44,269 nucleotides of DNA from Anaerophaga thermohalophila DSM 12881 (GTDB taxonomy: Bacteria; Bacteroidota; Bacteroidia; Bacteroidales; Marinilabiliaceae), in the NCBI RefSeq assembly GCF_000191885.1, contig NZ_AEWI01000015.1:1-44269 (forward strand). The letters are read 5' to 3'. Every line of letters starts with the position of its first letter. Within the stretch, counting starts at the first letter, position 1. Of the stretch, positions 28,500 to 37,870 are shown piece after piece. The notes beneath the pieces were generated by a model. It was not told where the DNA came from. It did not search any database and worked only from the letters and a program-made list of their open reading frames with translations. A program made the position numbers and the translations under genes.

Positions 28500-30635
28500 T
28501 TATTTTCTGACAACTTTAAAAGTTTCACTTAGTCCATCGCCTGACAGGGTAACAAAGTAGATTCCTACATCCAAATGGCGCAAGTCCAGATTCAGAATCG
28601 ATTCATTGGTGTTAATCTTCTTTGAGGATTGCACCTGACCAGCCATGTTGCTGACGGTTACTTTCTTGAAACCATTGTCATTAAATTTAATAAAAAGGTA
28701 ATCTGAAACAGGGTTTGGATAAATACTGACAGTGGAGGACATATTGGAATTATTGATGTTAGTAATCTGTGTGGGGCGTTCCCAAGGAATGGGATCATTT
28801 GTGCCCTGATAATCAATAATAAAAAATCTGGAGCCCGCACCATTTACATAGTAAGTACTTGGCACTTCTCCGTTAATGACCGAAACGAATCCGCCCATAT
28901 CATCGGGGGAGATACCTACATTACAGGCATGATGAATTTTAACCCCTTTTGAATCTGGTACTTCTATGGAGTTGTCAATCGCGATTTTTTCTCCCCCTGT
29001 ATTAATCAGCACATCATAAATTCCCAGCATGCTTGCCTCATGGTAATTTACATGATCTGCTACTTTATATGCAGCATATCCACGCACAGTTCCATTGTGA
29101 CTCATATAGTCGTTCTGATCTACAGGATCGTAAGGCGTTTCATTTTGATAAAAATAGAGTCTTCCTTTTTCTCCGTTCCAGAGGGTACCGTACTCCTGAA
29201 AGTGTTCATTAAATACCCCATATAGGGTAACATAATGTCCATTAACTACCAATCCGTTTCTGGCGGTGTTTTTGAACCATCCAACCCCTTTTCCGTGGTC
29301 AGCTCTCCAAATCCAGAAATGATCACCAATTATGTCTGAGGAGTTTATCTCAAGGGCGATATCGACATTTACATTTTCTTCACGAAATCCTCCTACACGA
29401 AAAAATAAATCTGCAAGCAGGGTGGGGTTATCGGAGTGGTCCATTGTAGAATTTTGTTTACCTACCTGTACCAGTGTTCTTGAACTATAATGTGCATCAA
29501 AAAGAAGACTGGCAATAGTAACTCCATCCACATCATCGACAAGAATGGCTGTATTGGAATTAACAGAAGAAGGTATAAGGGTTGCATAGCCTGTTCCTAA
29601 AATAATGGTGTTAGGATGCGTAACATGAAGTGGTTCGGATATTTCGTAAATACCCGGGGTGATAAACAGATGTTTTCCTGCAGCAAGTTGTTCGTTCATG
29701 GTTGAAGCAGGTGTCCCGGGTTTTACAATATAAAAATCGTTCAGCAAATCTATGGTCTCTCCGGGTCCCATATCAGAAAACGTCCATGATGTGCCCTTCG
29801 ATTCTTTGCGCAGAGCTGGTTTAAAAACTTTATATCTTCCATCATCTCCAATATAGAGAAATGGCTTTTCACGTATAATAGGTGTTTTATCTACACGGCT
29901 CACATTGTTCCATAGTCCACCCGAGACACTCCAGTTGTCACTATGATTGGCCATATTAACATTGGGGCCGAATTCTACACCCTGGTAGGCAAGGTTCCAG
30001 CCCCCTATGCTATAATCTTCAGATCCTTTTTCAACATAAGTGTTGCGAAAATACCACTGCTGCTGAGACCATGACCCTGCACGATCGTGGAAATAGCAAT
30101 CTCCGGTAAAACCACCACTGCACCAACCGTCATACCACCACTGATAATGGGCTCGTCGCTCGGAGTTAATCCTTCTGAGCGGAGCCGCTTGGGAAACAGC
30201 CCATTGAAACCACGTATTCATGTCACCATCGGAAACTCCGGCTACGGTTAGATTTTCTGCTGAACGCCAAAATGTGCAGGTGGCATTGTTATTAGGAAGT
30301 GGGGCAGGAGTGTAAATATTTGAAACTCTGATATCGGTGGGCAGTTTTCCCAAACCTCCAATGTGAGTATAATAAGCTATGTTAAGCGTTCCTGATCCCG
30401 TGTAATTGCCCGGTTTAAAATAAAATGCATATCGTTTGGTGCTGAATTCATCGTGAAACATTTCGTCATGAATGTTATTGATGATTTCATTTATTGCTGC
30501 CATATCATCATCAGGGCTGAAAATAAACATGTTCGGCCCAAAAAGTTCTTCATTTTTGTATTCCTGGGCAGTTGTGATTGACATGTTGTTAATCCCTGTT
30601 AGTACTATAAGAATTAATAAAAAGATTTTTTTCAT
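28500..30635 (-). CDS. GH55-like beta-helix protein, putative exo-beta-1,3-glucanase
   Basis: A 711-aa exported protein with signal peptide 1-24 (ends TTAQ). The whole central region (about 30-615) resembles the double right-handed beta-helix family of bacterial GH55 enzymes: FKPGNYTGSGTLNIAYYTHI, GLGKLPTDI, FWRSAENLTV, WAVSQAAPLRRI, REKPFLYIGDDGRYKVF, GKHLFITPGIYEI, DHFWIWRADHGKGVGW and EHFQEYGTLWNGE. GH55 members release glucose or short units from beta-1,3-glucan ends, and the catalytic acid is a Glu in the second helix; I have not pinned the residue here. The C-terminal ~75 residues are a T9SS sorting tail (SIYPNPVSDYLFIKF). Position beside GH81, GH3 and GH128 supports beta-1,3-glucan activity. 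Some homologues carry unrelated names, so the specificity is inferred. Confidence 0.8.
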   Translation of the reverse strand: MKKIFLLILIVLTGINNMSITTAQEYKNEELFGPNMFIFSPDDDMAAINEIINNIHDEMFHDEFSTKRYAFYFKPGNYTGSGTLNIAYYTHIGGLGKLPTDIRVSNIYTPAPLPNNNATCTFWRSAENLTVAGVSDGDMNTWFQWAVSQAAPLRRINSERRAHYQWWYDGWCSGGFTGDCYFHDRAGSWSQQQWYFRNTYVEKGSEDYSIGGWNLAYQGVEFGPNVNMANHSDNWSVSGGLWNNVSRVDKTPIIREKPFLYIGDDGRYKVFKPALRKESKGTSWTFSDMGPGETIDLLNDFYIVKPGTPASTMNEQLAAGKHLFITPGIYEISEPLHVTHPNTIILGTGYATLIPSSVNSNTAILVDDVDGVTIASLLFDAHYSSRTLVQVGKQNSTMDHSDNPTLLADLFFRVGGFREENVNVDIALEINSSDIIGDHFWIWRADHGKGVGWFKNTARNGLVVNGHYVTLYGVFNEHFQEYGTLWNGEKGRLYFYQNETPYDPVDQNDYMSHNGTVRGYAAYKVADHVNYHEASMLGIYDVLINTGGEKIAIDNSIEVPDSKGVKIHHACNVGISPDDMGGFVSVINGEVPSTYYVNGAGSRFFIIDYQGTNDPIPWERPTQITNINNSNMSSTVSIYPNPVSDYLFIKFNDNGFKKVTVSNMAGQVQSSKKINTNESILNLDLRHLDVGIYFVTLSGDGLSETFKVVRK

Positions 30636-30810
30636 AGGAAAGATTTTTTTTGCTTTGTTATTTTAACTTCCTGACGTATAATTACCTACTAAAAATAAGT
30701 TAAATCTCAATGAAACGAGCATAACAAAAATTGTCACATAAGAACATGTATAAAGCTTAATCATTCAAGTTCCAACAAGCCAATAACTTAGTCTAATTAT
30801 TTACTGATAA

Positions 30811-30895
30811 ATTCTCATTAACAATAAGTTAACTCCGGTACTAAATTTTAAAACGTCTGGATTTTGACAAAAATATGCTTTTTATACTGCACTCA
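30811..30895 (+). repeat. Family-C remnant (3' half) abutting the GH128 stop
   Basis: It matches the right-hand 85 bp of C1 (CATTAACAATAAGTTAACTC to TATACTGCACTCA); the left half is missing. The outer end lies one base from the GH128 stop codon (30897-30899), so the repeat forms the entire immediate 3' flank of that gene. A partial family-A head lies just beyond at about 30712-30760. Confidence 0.7.
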
Positions 30896-30896
30896 A

Positions 30897-32432
30897 TTAT
30901 TTGATTATAAGCTTCTTAATGGCTTGTTCGTTTTGAGACCCGGTTATTTTCATTATGTATTGGCCTGAAGATAATTGTCCCACAAATACACTTCCATTGG
31001 TGTCCTGAGAGATTTCTAATTCCCCGGTTAAATTATAAATCTGAACATGTTTTATCTGGAAAGGTGAAAAAATGAAAACCCTGTCATTGGCCGGATTTGG
31101 CGCAATATTTGTAACTTTATTAAATCTTGATTTTTCGTTGATGCCGGTTGCAGAGGTTGATTCAACAGGAGTTGCATTGTTTGCGTCTTCTATGACAAGT
31201 GTCAATTCTCCGGTTGCAACTCCTTCGTTATCAACTGTAAATTCAAGATTTCTGCCTACATGGATGTTCTGAAGGGAGTTTTCGGTGCGGGCTTCGTCTA
31301 TCCATATACCCGGATTCCAGTTGTAAGTTAAGCCTTTTGTTGGTATGAAAGTATATGACCATATCCATTCTTCCTCGTTCTTTTCAAGATTTCCGCCTTC
31401 AACTCCGCTATACATTCCTATCCAATTACCCTCCATGGTACCTGGAGGCATATTGTTAAGGCCTACCCAGGTAGTAGTATTTCCCAGCCAGGTATAAACG
31501 GATTGGTCAGGCCAGACAGCACTGTTGGTTACTTCGCCTTTGGTTTTATCTATTACTCGAATGGTAATATAATCAGATTGAGGAATTGTGTATTGGTCTG
31601 TGTATATGAGTCCTAGTGTTGTAAGCTCTCCAGGGGTTGTTCCCAATAAGCTGTTGTATGGAATTCCTGTAGATTTTGCTGTAAACCAGGCATAGCGATA
31701 AACATCAGGATCATTATCCAGTAATTCCAGGGCTTCTATCATAAAATTCTGTTGATATTCAGGAGTTACAGTCGTTTCTATGCCGTCCCACGCGCAAAAT
31801 TCTGTCAGCCATATTGGCTTGCCATATTTTTTCCATTCATTGAGATACCACCTAAGGGCATCAACATTATTCATATAACTATGGACATTTACATAATCGA
31901 AATGACAACCACCCAATGCATCACATTCTTCCAAAAATTCATCCATCCATTGAAATGGATCATAATAAGGAGCATCTGGGGAATAGTTAAGAGCCGGTCC
32001 TACTATTTTTAAGTTATAATCTTCCGCAATAGCCTCTATTTTATGCCATTCCGCAGCTGCCTGTGCCGGCGTTAAATTGGCCTGAGCTTTAAAATTAGGT
32101 TCATTAAAGCCCATGATGTATTTAACATCAGGGTGTTCATTAAGGTATTGACGTAAACCGGCTTCGTCAAAGTTTGCATTCCATGCTTGTGGAACGAATT
32201 CCATTCCATAATCCTGATATACATTGATGATGTTGTCGGTGGCATCCGGTCGGTACCACCAGTTATACCACCATGTTGTTCCTGCCGATAAGGCTTCCAT
32301 GTCTGCCTGAGTATGATTTCCAAAACCATACCCTCTCTTGAAATTCCGATTATCCACTTGTCCGAATGTGAAAGAGTTCACAATCAATGACACCAGAATG
32401 ATAGAAGTGGTTGTTAGATTTGTTTTGGTCAT
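30897..32432 (-). CDS. Secreted GH128 beta-1,3-glucanase
   Basis: A 511-aa exported enzyme with signal peptide about 1-24 (ends TFGQ). The GH128 (Asl1-like) TIM-barrel domain spans about 28-285. MGFNEPN supplies the acid/base Glu (E111) and IWLTEFCAW the nucleophile Glu (E211), with the aromatic-rich loop TTWWYNWWYRP typical of glucan-binding clefts. A beta-sandwich domain follows (about 290-430; no family assigned). The T9SS sorting tail is at about 440-511 (VTNIAPNPANDRVFIF). The family retains beta-1,3-glucanase activity of the retaining type. It is transcribed towards the GH55-like gene with a 260-bp repeat-containing gap, so the two may or may not share a transcript. Confidence 0.92.
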   Translation of the reverse strand: MTKTNLTTTSIILVSLIVNSFTFGQVDNRNFKRGYGFGNHTQADMEALSAGTTWWYNWWYRPDATDNIINVYQDYGMEFVPQAWNANFDEAGLRQYLNEHPDVKYIMGFNEPNFKAQANLTPAQAAAEWHKIEAIAEDYNLKIVGPALNYSPDAPYYDPFQWMDEFLEECDALGGCHFDYVNVHSYMNNVDALRWYLNEWKKYGKPIWLTEFCAWDGIETTVTPEYQQNFMIEALELLDNDPDVYRYAWFTAKSTGIPYNSLLGTTPGELTTLGLIYTDQYTIPQSDYITIRVIDKTKGEVTNSAVWPDQSVYTWLGNTTTWVGLNNMPPGTMEGNWIGMYSGVEGGNLEKNEEEWIWSYTFIPTKGLTYNWNPGIWIDEARTENSLQNIHVGRNLEFTVDNEGVATGELTLVIEDANNATPVESTSATGINEKSRFNKVTNIAPNPANDRVFIFSPFQIKHVQIYNLTGELEISQDTNGSVFVGQLSSGQYIMKITGSQNEQAIKKLIIK

Positions 32433-33283
32433 GAGATGTGTTTTTATGTTAATTTCATTAAAACAAATGTATTAACGAAAATCGTTTTTATTAAAATATT
32501 AGAAATAGAAATAAATACGCATTGGTACTGCATTTTTACGTCAACTAATATATATCCTCTTTCTTTAGTGAGTTTCTTGTATTTAGTGTTGGTTTATAAA
32601 GTCGGCATAGGTTGTAGCAAATTACGTGTCTGTTCAGAAAGTGCCAGTTGCAAGGCTTGCGAGGTCGTCCAAAGCGGCGTTTACTTTTTATCCGTATAAA
32701 ATTTATTTATTAAGGGCGGATAAAACTTGCATACAATGACTTATACATATTCTTTTGTGTTAAACCTTGCCATGCTCGTTTCGTAAATGAGCGTTTTGGA
32801 AGCAAGCGTCGTAATACAGCAAATGTTGCTTTATGGACAGAAACCATTTATGTGTTGGTGTGTTGGTGAATTAGGTCTTTTTTAATTTTGGGAGAAAGTT
32901 CAGTATTCATGTCTGGTGTTTCGATTTTTACAACTATTTTTGTTTTTTTAATTTTTAAATTTGGATTTGTTTTTACAAAACTCCCGGTAAACCACAGATG
33001 ATCTTATCATTATGACCAATCCTTCCGATGAGGAGTAAGCTTTTTGGATTTTTTTGATAAAATGTAGCTTAAACTTCAATAAGGTAAAGTTTTTGTTATG
33101 AGAACGTTGTGATTGATGTTGTTAATGATAAAAAATTCATTATCAGTTTTTTGCGCGTGTTTAACGGAGTGTTGTATGAGAGGAGTCACTATTTTCTTTT
33201 GAAAATTTGTATAGTTGCTTGTTTGGCTGATTATTGGCAACCATAACAGAAAATTTGTGAAATAAAATTCTGCAGGAATAATA
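32433..33283. other. Divergent spacer before the sensor gene
   Basis: 851 bp between GH128 (minus) and the sensor/regulator (plus). It contains the nested B/A repeat at 32627-32842. Beyond it lie T-rich stretches (TTGTTTTTTTAATTTTTAAA) with no recognised motif. Promoters for both flanking genes should be here. A minus ORF at 33076-33381 overlaps the sensor start and is not credible. Confidence 0.5.
32627..32842. repeat. Family-B element interrupted by a family-A element
   Basis: The outer parts match the 5051-5171 B element: TGTCTGTTCAGAAAGTGCC at the left and CAGCAAATGTTGCTTTATGG plus ACAGA at the right. In the intact B copy GTTTACTT and CGTAAATGAG are adjacent apart from AT. Here they are separated by about 95 bp (32689-32781), which is a family-A element in minus orientation (TATCCGTATAAAATTTATTT to GCCATGCTCGTT). 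Subtracting the insert leaves about 121 bp, the length of intact B. Confidence 0.78.
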
Positions 33284-36200
33284 ATGCAGGTCAGTAAACG
33301 AAGTTCAAAAAAGTCTATGAAGCAGGCTGAAAAAAATATTATAACTGTTAATGCAGTATTTTTTGTTTTTGCATTTTTCATTTCTCAATTTTTATCGGCT
33401 GAGATTCACGAATTAAAATTTGAAAGGCTGAATATGGAAGATGGTCTTAACCACAATTCCGTGAATTGTTTTCTACATTCTAGTAATGGATTTCTCTGGA
33501 TAGGTACCTTTGAAGGTATTAATGTTTTTGATGGTTATAAAATGGAGTCATTCCAGGCAGATCCGATGGATGACACATCTCTTAGTAATAATTTTGTAGA
33601 GTGTATGTTGGAAGATTCGTACGGAAATATATGGGTAGGTACACAAAATGGGCTTAATTTATTTGTTCCTGAAAAACAAGAATTTATTAAATATTATCCG
33701 GATTCTCATGATTCAACGTCTATCTGTCATAATGTAATCAAAACGTTATACCAGGATTCAGAAGGATTTTTGTGGATTGGTACTTATGGCGGCGGATTGT
33801 CCCGATATGATTATGATGACGATACTTTTACCAACTATACAGAAATAAATTCAAATTTGCCCTGTAACTTTATCAATACCATTTTTGAAGACAGAGATGG
33901 CGTTTTGTGGTTGGGCACTTGGCAGCATGGAGTGGTTTGTTTCTCTAAAGAGGAAGGAATTTTTGAGAATTTTATGATAGACGCCGGTTCTGATGATGCA
34001 GCTGAAGTAAACACAATAAATGCTATAATAGAAAAACGTCGAAATGTTTTATGGCTGGGCACTTGGGGGCATGGTATAATGGAGTTTAACATCCAAAATC
34101 ATCAGGTTAGGGATATTTCATGTCATTCAGGTTCCGCTTCCTGCATACAGGATGCAATTATAAAAACAATTTTACCGATCAGTAGTAATGAAGTTCTGGC
34201 CGGATCGTTTGGTAATGGTTTATTCCAGATTATAACTGCCGAAAGTATTTCTTCATATAGGGTGAATGCTGATTTATCGGAAGGTTCCGCTAACAGTCAT
34301 AATAAACTTTCTCAATCCTCCTTTTCGGATGGCTCTGACGAAATATCCGTGTATGAAATAGAGCAATACAATTATCAAATATGGAACGATAATTCCATTA
34401 GTAATAATTGGATTTGGTCGATATATCAGGACAATTCAGGCTTGTGTTGGGTTGCTACATGGGGAGATGGTATTAATAAAATAGACTTTTACAAAAACAG
34501 GTTTAAAACATTTTATCCGTCACCGGTGGATAATAACAATTTTTTTCATTATCAGATTTCAGCAGCTATAGAAATTACTCCGGGGGTACTGTTAATAGGA
34601 ACTGTGGATGGTGGATTTTATCAATTTTTTAGAGACGAAAAAGTTTTTATCAATTTGGATGAAAGTGGAATCATTGAAAGAGCCAAAGGAATTACCACAT
34701 TTGAAAGGGGAGAAGATAGTTGTATTTGGGTAGGAACCAGAGAAGGGCTGTTTCAATACAATCCGAAAAGAAGAGAATTAATGGAATATAAATATGATAA
34801 TGTTGGCGAGCAATTATCCGGAGGAGAGGTTTCTGCCATACATTCGGATCGCTTAGGACATGTTTGGGTAGGTTTCAGAGGGAAAGGAATTGATAAGTTA
34901 ATACCGATTAAGGAGAATCCGGAGAGGTATATTAAACACAGCTACCGCGAAAACCCATCTGATACCACCCGTTTGCCGTCCAATACCATAACAGCGATTT
35001 ATTGTGATAATTATGATAATATTTGGATTGGCACTTTGGCAGGTGGAGTATGTGTTTATGATCGGGCAAACGATAGATTTAAGCAGGTATCTGTTGTTGA
35101 TAAAAAGGAGGGTATCATCCTGAAAGATGTTCTATCAATATTTGAATCAGAGAAAGGAGAATTATGGCTTGGAACACTTTCTCAAGGCTTATGGCACTTC
35201 GATAAAAAAACCTCCGCTGTTGTTAAGTACTCTAAAAAAGAGGGTTTGTCAAATAATGCGGTTCACAGTATTCTGGAAGACAGGGAGCACAATCTTTGGC
35301 TTGCGACGGGGTATGGTATTTCTAAATTTAATCCGGAGACAAAGAATTTTATTAATTTTCAGAAAAAAGATGGATTGCATGGGAACAATTTCAATTTTGA
35401 TATCTATTCAGCGGTCATTAAAATGTCAGATAATTCCATGTTTTTTGGGGGGAAAAACGGGTTTACCATATTTTCCCCCGAAGATATTCGAAGAAGTACT
35501 TATATTCCTAAGGTGGTGATAAACGGATTGACGGTGAACGGAAAGGAAGTTGAGGCAGGGGATACAATAAATGGCAGGGTTCTTATTAGTAAACCTCTTT
35601 ATGCAACAGATAAAATTACGTTAACTTCGCATGAGCATTTAATTACTTTTGAGTTTGCATCACTTCATTTTGCCACCCCGCTTAATAATAGTTATGAATA
35701 TACGCTGGAGGGTTTCGACGGGCAATGGTTTAAGGTGGACGCCTCGCGTCGGTTTGCTTCCTATACAAACCTTCCTCCCGGAGAGTATATTTTCAGAGTT
35801 AAAGCTTCCAACAGTCATGGAATTTGGCATCCCGACAGTCATGCATCTCTTGAAGTTATTGTGTTACCTCCGTTTTGGAAAACTCCGTGGTTTATTATTC
35901 TGATAAGTCTTCCGTTTTTTATCCTGGGATATTACATTTATAAATCCAGAACCAGATATGTCATGTTAGAGATGAGTATTCAGGAGAAAGTCATGGAAGC
36001 GGAACAAATTATCAGGGAGAAAGAATTGCTGAAACAGGAACAAGAAAAACTTACTAACGAACTCGATCAAAAGAATAAGGCTCTTGTTTCCAGTGCGATG
36101 GCGGTTGAGGAAAAAAACCAAAGGCTGAAAAGGGTAAAAAATTATTTGTCGGAAATTACGCCATATGTATCCGATCAGGCCAGAAAAAAACTTGAAAATG

Positions 36201-36493
36201 TGTATTCATTAATGGAAGAAAACTCTTATCCCATGGAGGATTGGAAATCTTTTGAAACAAGTTTTGATGTATTACACAATGATTTTTTAAGGCGTATAAC
36301 CGAAACCTTTCCTAAAATAACCCATAAAGATCTTAGGCTGGTTAGTTATATAAGAATGAATTATAGTAATAAGGAGATTGCAGAAATGTTAAACATTTCT
36401 CTTAGAAGTGTGGAGTCAAGCAGGTATCGATTAAGAAAGAAAATGAATTTGGCTTCGGATATCAATTTAAATGATTATATAATAAGGTTTTAG
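33284..36493 (+). CDS. One-piece propeller sensor with LuxR-type DNA-binding domain
   Basis: A 1069-aa membrane protein that likely senses an extracytoplasmic ligand and regulates transcription directly. N-terminal hydrophobic segment (about 20-40, ends FLSAEIHEL); Met at 33284 or 33317 are both possible starts. Residues ~45-740 carry many reg_prop blades (GFLWIGTFEGINVFD, NIWVGTQNGLNLF, GVLWLGTWQHGVV). A Y_Y_Y domain follows (about 790-855, YTLEGFDGQWFKVDASRR; FRVKASNSHG). One TM helix lies at about 865-887, a coiled coil at about 890-960, and a HTH at about 1015-1060 (NYSNKEIAEMLNISLRSVES). No histidine-kinase or receiver domain is present, which separates it from HTCS regulators. It adjoins the glucanase genes, so beta-glucan oligosaccharides are plausible ligands (inference). 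Confidence 0.9.
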   Translation: MQVSKRSSKKSMKQAEKNIITVNAVFFVFAFFISQFLSAEIHELKFERLNMEDGLNHNSVNCFLHSSNGFLWIGTFEGINVFDGYKMESFQADPMDDTSLSNNFVECMLEDSYGNIWVGTQNGLNLFVPEKQEFIKYYPDSHDSTSICHNVIKTLYQDSEGFLWIGTYGGGLSRYDYDDDTFTNYTEINSNLPCNFINTIFEDRDGVLWLGTWQHGVVCFSKEEGIFENFMIDAGSDDAAEVNTINAIIEKRRNVLWLGTWGHGIMEFNIQNHQVRDISCHSGSASCIQDAIIKTILPISSNEVLAGSFGNGLFQIITAESISSYRVNADLSEGSANSHNKLSQSSFSDGSDEISVYEIEQYNYQIWNDNSISNNWIWSIYQDNSGLCWVATWGDGINKIDFYKNRFKTFYPSPVDNNNFFHYQISAAIEITPGVLLIGTVDGGFYQFFRDEKVFINLDESGIIERAKGITTFERGEDSCIWVGTREGLFQYNPKRRELMEYKYDNVGEQLSGGEVSAIHSDRLGHVWVGFRGKGIDKLIPIKENPERYIKHSYRENPSDTTRLPSNTITAIYCDNYDNIWIGTLAGGVCVYDRANDRFKQVSVVDKKEGIILKDVLSIFESEKGELWLGTLSQGLWHFDKKTSAVVKYSKKEGLSNNAVHSILEDREHNLWLATGYGISKFNPETKNFINFQKKDGLHGNNFNFDIYSAVIKMSDNSMFFGGKNGFTIFSPEDIRRSTYIPKVVINGLTVNGKEVEAGDTINGRVLISKPLYATDKITLTSHEHLITFEFASLHFATPLNNSYEYTLEGFDGQWFKVDASRRFASYTNLPPGEYIFRVKASNSHGIWHPDSHASLEVIVLPPFWKTPWFIILISLPFFILGYYIYKSRTRYVMLEMSIQEKVMEAEQIIREKELLKQEQEKLTNELDQKNKALVSSAMAVEEKNQRLKRVKNYLSEITPYVSDQARKKLENVYSLMEENSYPMEDWKSFETSFDVLHNDFLRRITETFPKITHKDLRLVSYIRMNYSNKEIAEMLNISLRSVESSRYRLRKKMNLASDINLNDYIIRF

Positions 36494-36651
36494 TAATAGT
36501 GTACCTCCGATTTTTTTAATCTCGTAGTTTGACTGAAATTCAGGAACAAAATTTCTGTAACCCTTGAAAAAAGGGGATAATAAATAAGAAAAAGGAGTGG
36601 CTTTTATAGCGCACTCAATCATAAATCTCTCAGAAAAATTATCAGTAACAA

Positions 36652-37866
36652 ATGAGCGTACTATTGATAACCGGTATAATAATTTTTTCCGGATTTTTAT
36701 TTGGCGAACTGGCAGCCAAAATTTCACTTCCAAAGATATCGGGTTACATTGTGGCGGGAATATTTCTGAACCCGCAGGTTTTGGGAATTGTACCGCACTC
36801 TTTTATTGAGACGGGCGAGCCATTGGTTGATATTTCTTTGGCAGTGATTACTTTCCATATTGGCGGTTCATTATCGTTTGATAAAATAAAAAAAGAGGGC
36901 CGGAATTATTTTATTATGACTCTTGCAGAGTCTGTCTTTGCTTATCTATCGGTATTCTTTATGTTGTTTGTGGCGGTGGAATATGTTTTTACGATTTTTG
37001 ACTCTGTTTATCTTTCTCTGGCTTTCAGTATGATATTGGCGTCACTGGCAGCACCAACGGATCCATCGGCAACGCTTGCCGTTATCCGGGAATACAAAGC
37101 CAAAGGACCAGTGAGTTCGTCTGTTCTGGGAATAGCTGCTTTTGACGATATTATGGGTATCATTCTGTTTACATTATCTCTGTCATTTGCAAAATTTCTG
37201 ATGGGTCATACCGATGTTTCGTTCCTTAATTCCATTGAACACCTCTTTTCAGAAATAGTATTGGCCGTCATCGTTGGTATTGTCTTTGGTTCTATACTGA
37301 ACTTGCTATCACGTATTTTTAAGCGGGAGACAGAAGGTGCCCTGATCGTTCTGATTCTCGGGGTTCTGATATTGTGCTTCGGGACTTCAGCTTATCTGGG
37401 TGTTGATGAGTTGCTTTCAACCCTGGCAATGGGCGTAATCGTTGTTAATTTTAATCAACAGAAAGAAGAAATTTTTGGTGTCGTGGAACGGTATACTGAA
37501 GAATTGATCTTTGTAATTTTCTTTACACTTTCCGGCTTACATCTGGATATTTCCCTGCTTTCAGGTAATTCGGCATTGGTTATTTTGTATATCATTGCGC
37601 GTGCACTGGGGAAATATAGCGGAATATCAGGCTCATCAACCTTTTTGGATATTTCAAAACCTGTGAAAAAATATACAGCTGGCGGTCTGCTTCCCCAAGG
37701 CGGAATCGTGATCGGGCTTGCGATCCTTGTTTCCGAAGAACAGGCCTTTCATGAATTTTCTACACTTATCATGACTGTTGTTATAGGGACAGCAATTATT
37801 CATGAACTGTTGGGCCCCGTTATTTCAAAATATTCTCTGAAAAGGGCCGGAGAGATTGAAAATTAG
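36652..37866 (+). CDS. CPA2-type cation/proton antiporter
   Basis: A 404-aa inner-membrane protein with about twelve hydrophobic segments and no cytoplasmic TrkA domains. Membership of the Na+/H+ exchanger CPA2 group rests on the first helices (GELAAKISLPKISGYIVAGI), the unwound-helix region (AAPTDPSATLAVI, about 133-146) and the paired acidic residues AAFDDIMG (D165, D166) equivalent to the ion-binding DD motif. It may exchange Na+ or K+ for H+; the ion is not predictable. A remnant of a family-C end (36601-36620) lies just upstream. The stop is followed after four bases by a broken small ORF, suggesting a former operon. Confidence 0.88.
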   Translation: MSVLLITGIIIFSGFLFGELAAKISLPKISGYIVAGIFLNPQVLGIVPHSFIETGEPLVDISLAVITFHIGGSLSFDKIKKEGRNYFIMTLAESVFAYLSVFFMLFVAVEYVFTIFDSVYLSLAFSMILASLAAPTDPSATLAVIREYKAKGPVSSSVLGIAAFDDIMGIILFTLSLSFAKFLMGHTDVSFLNSIEHLFSEIVLAVIVGIVFGSILNLLSRIFKRETEGALIVLILGVLILCFGTSAYLGVDELLSTLAMGVIVVNFNQQKEEIFGVVERYTEELIFVIFFTLSGLHLDISLLSGNSALVILYIIARALGKYSGISGSSTFLDISKPVKKYTAGGLLPQGGIVIGLAILVSEEQAFHEFSTLIMTVVIGTAIIHELLGPVISKYSLKRAGEIEN

Positions 37867-37870
37867 GACA

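Noticed and set aside
33076..33381. 101-codon minus ORF overlapping the sensor start
   Set aside because: It overlaps the well-supported sensor N-terminus and has a random hydrophobic composition.
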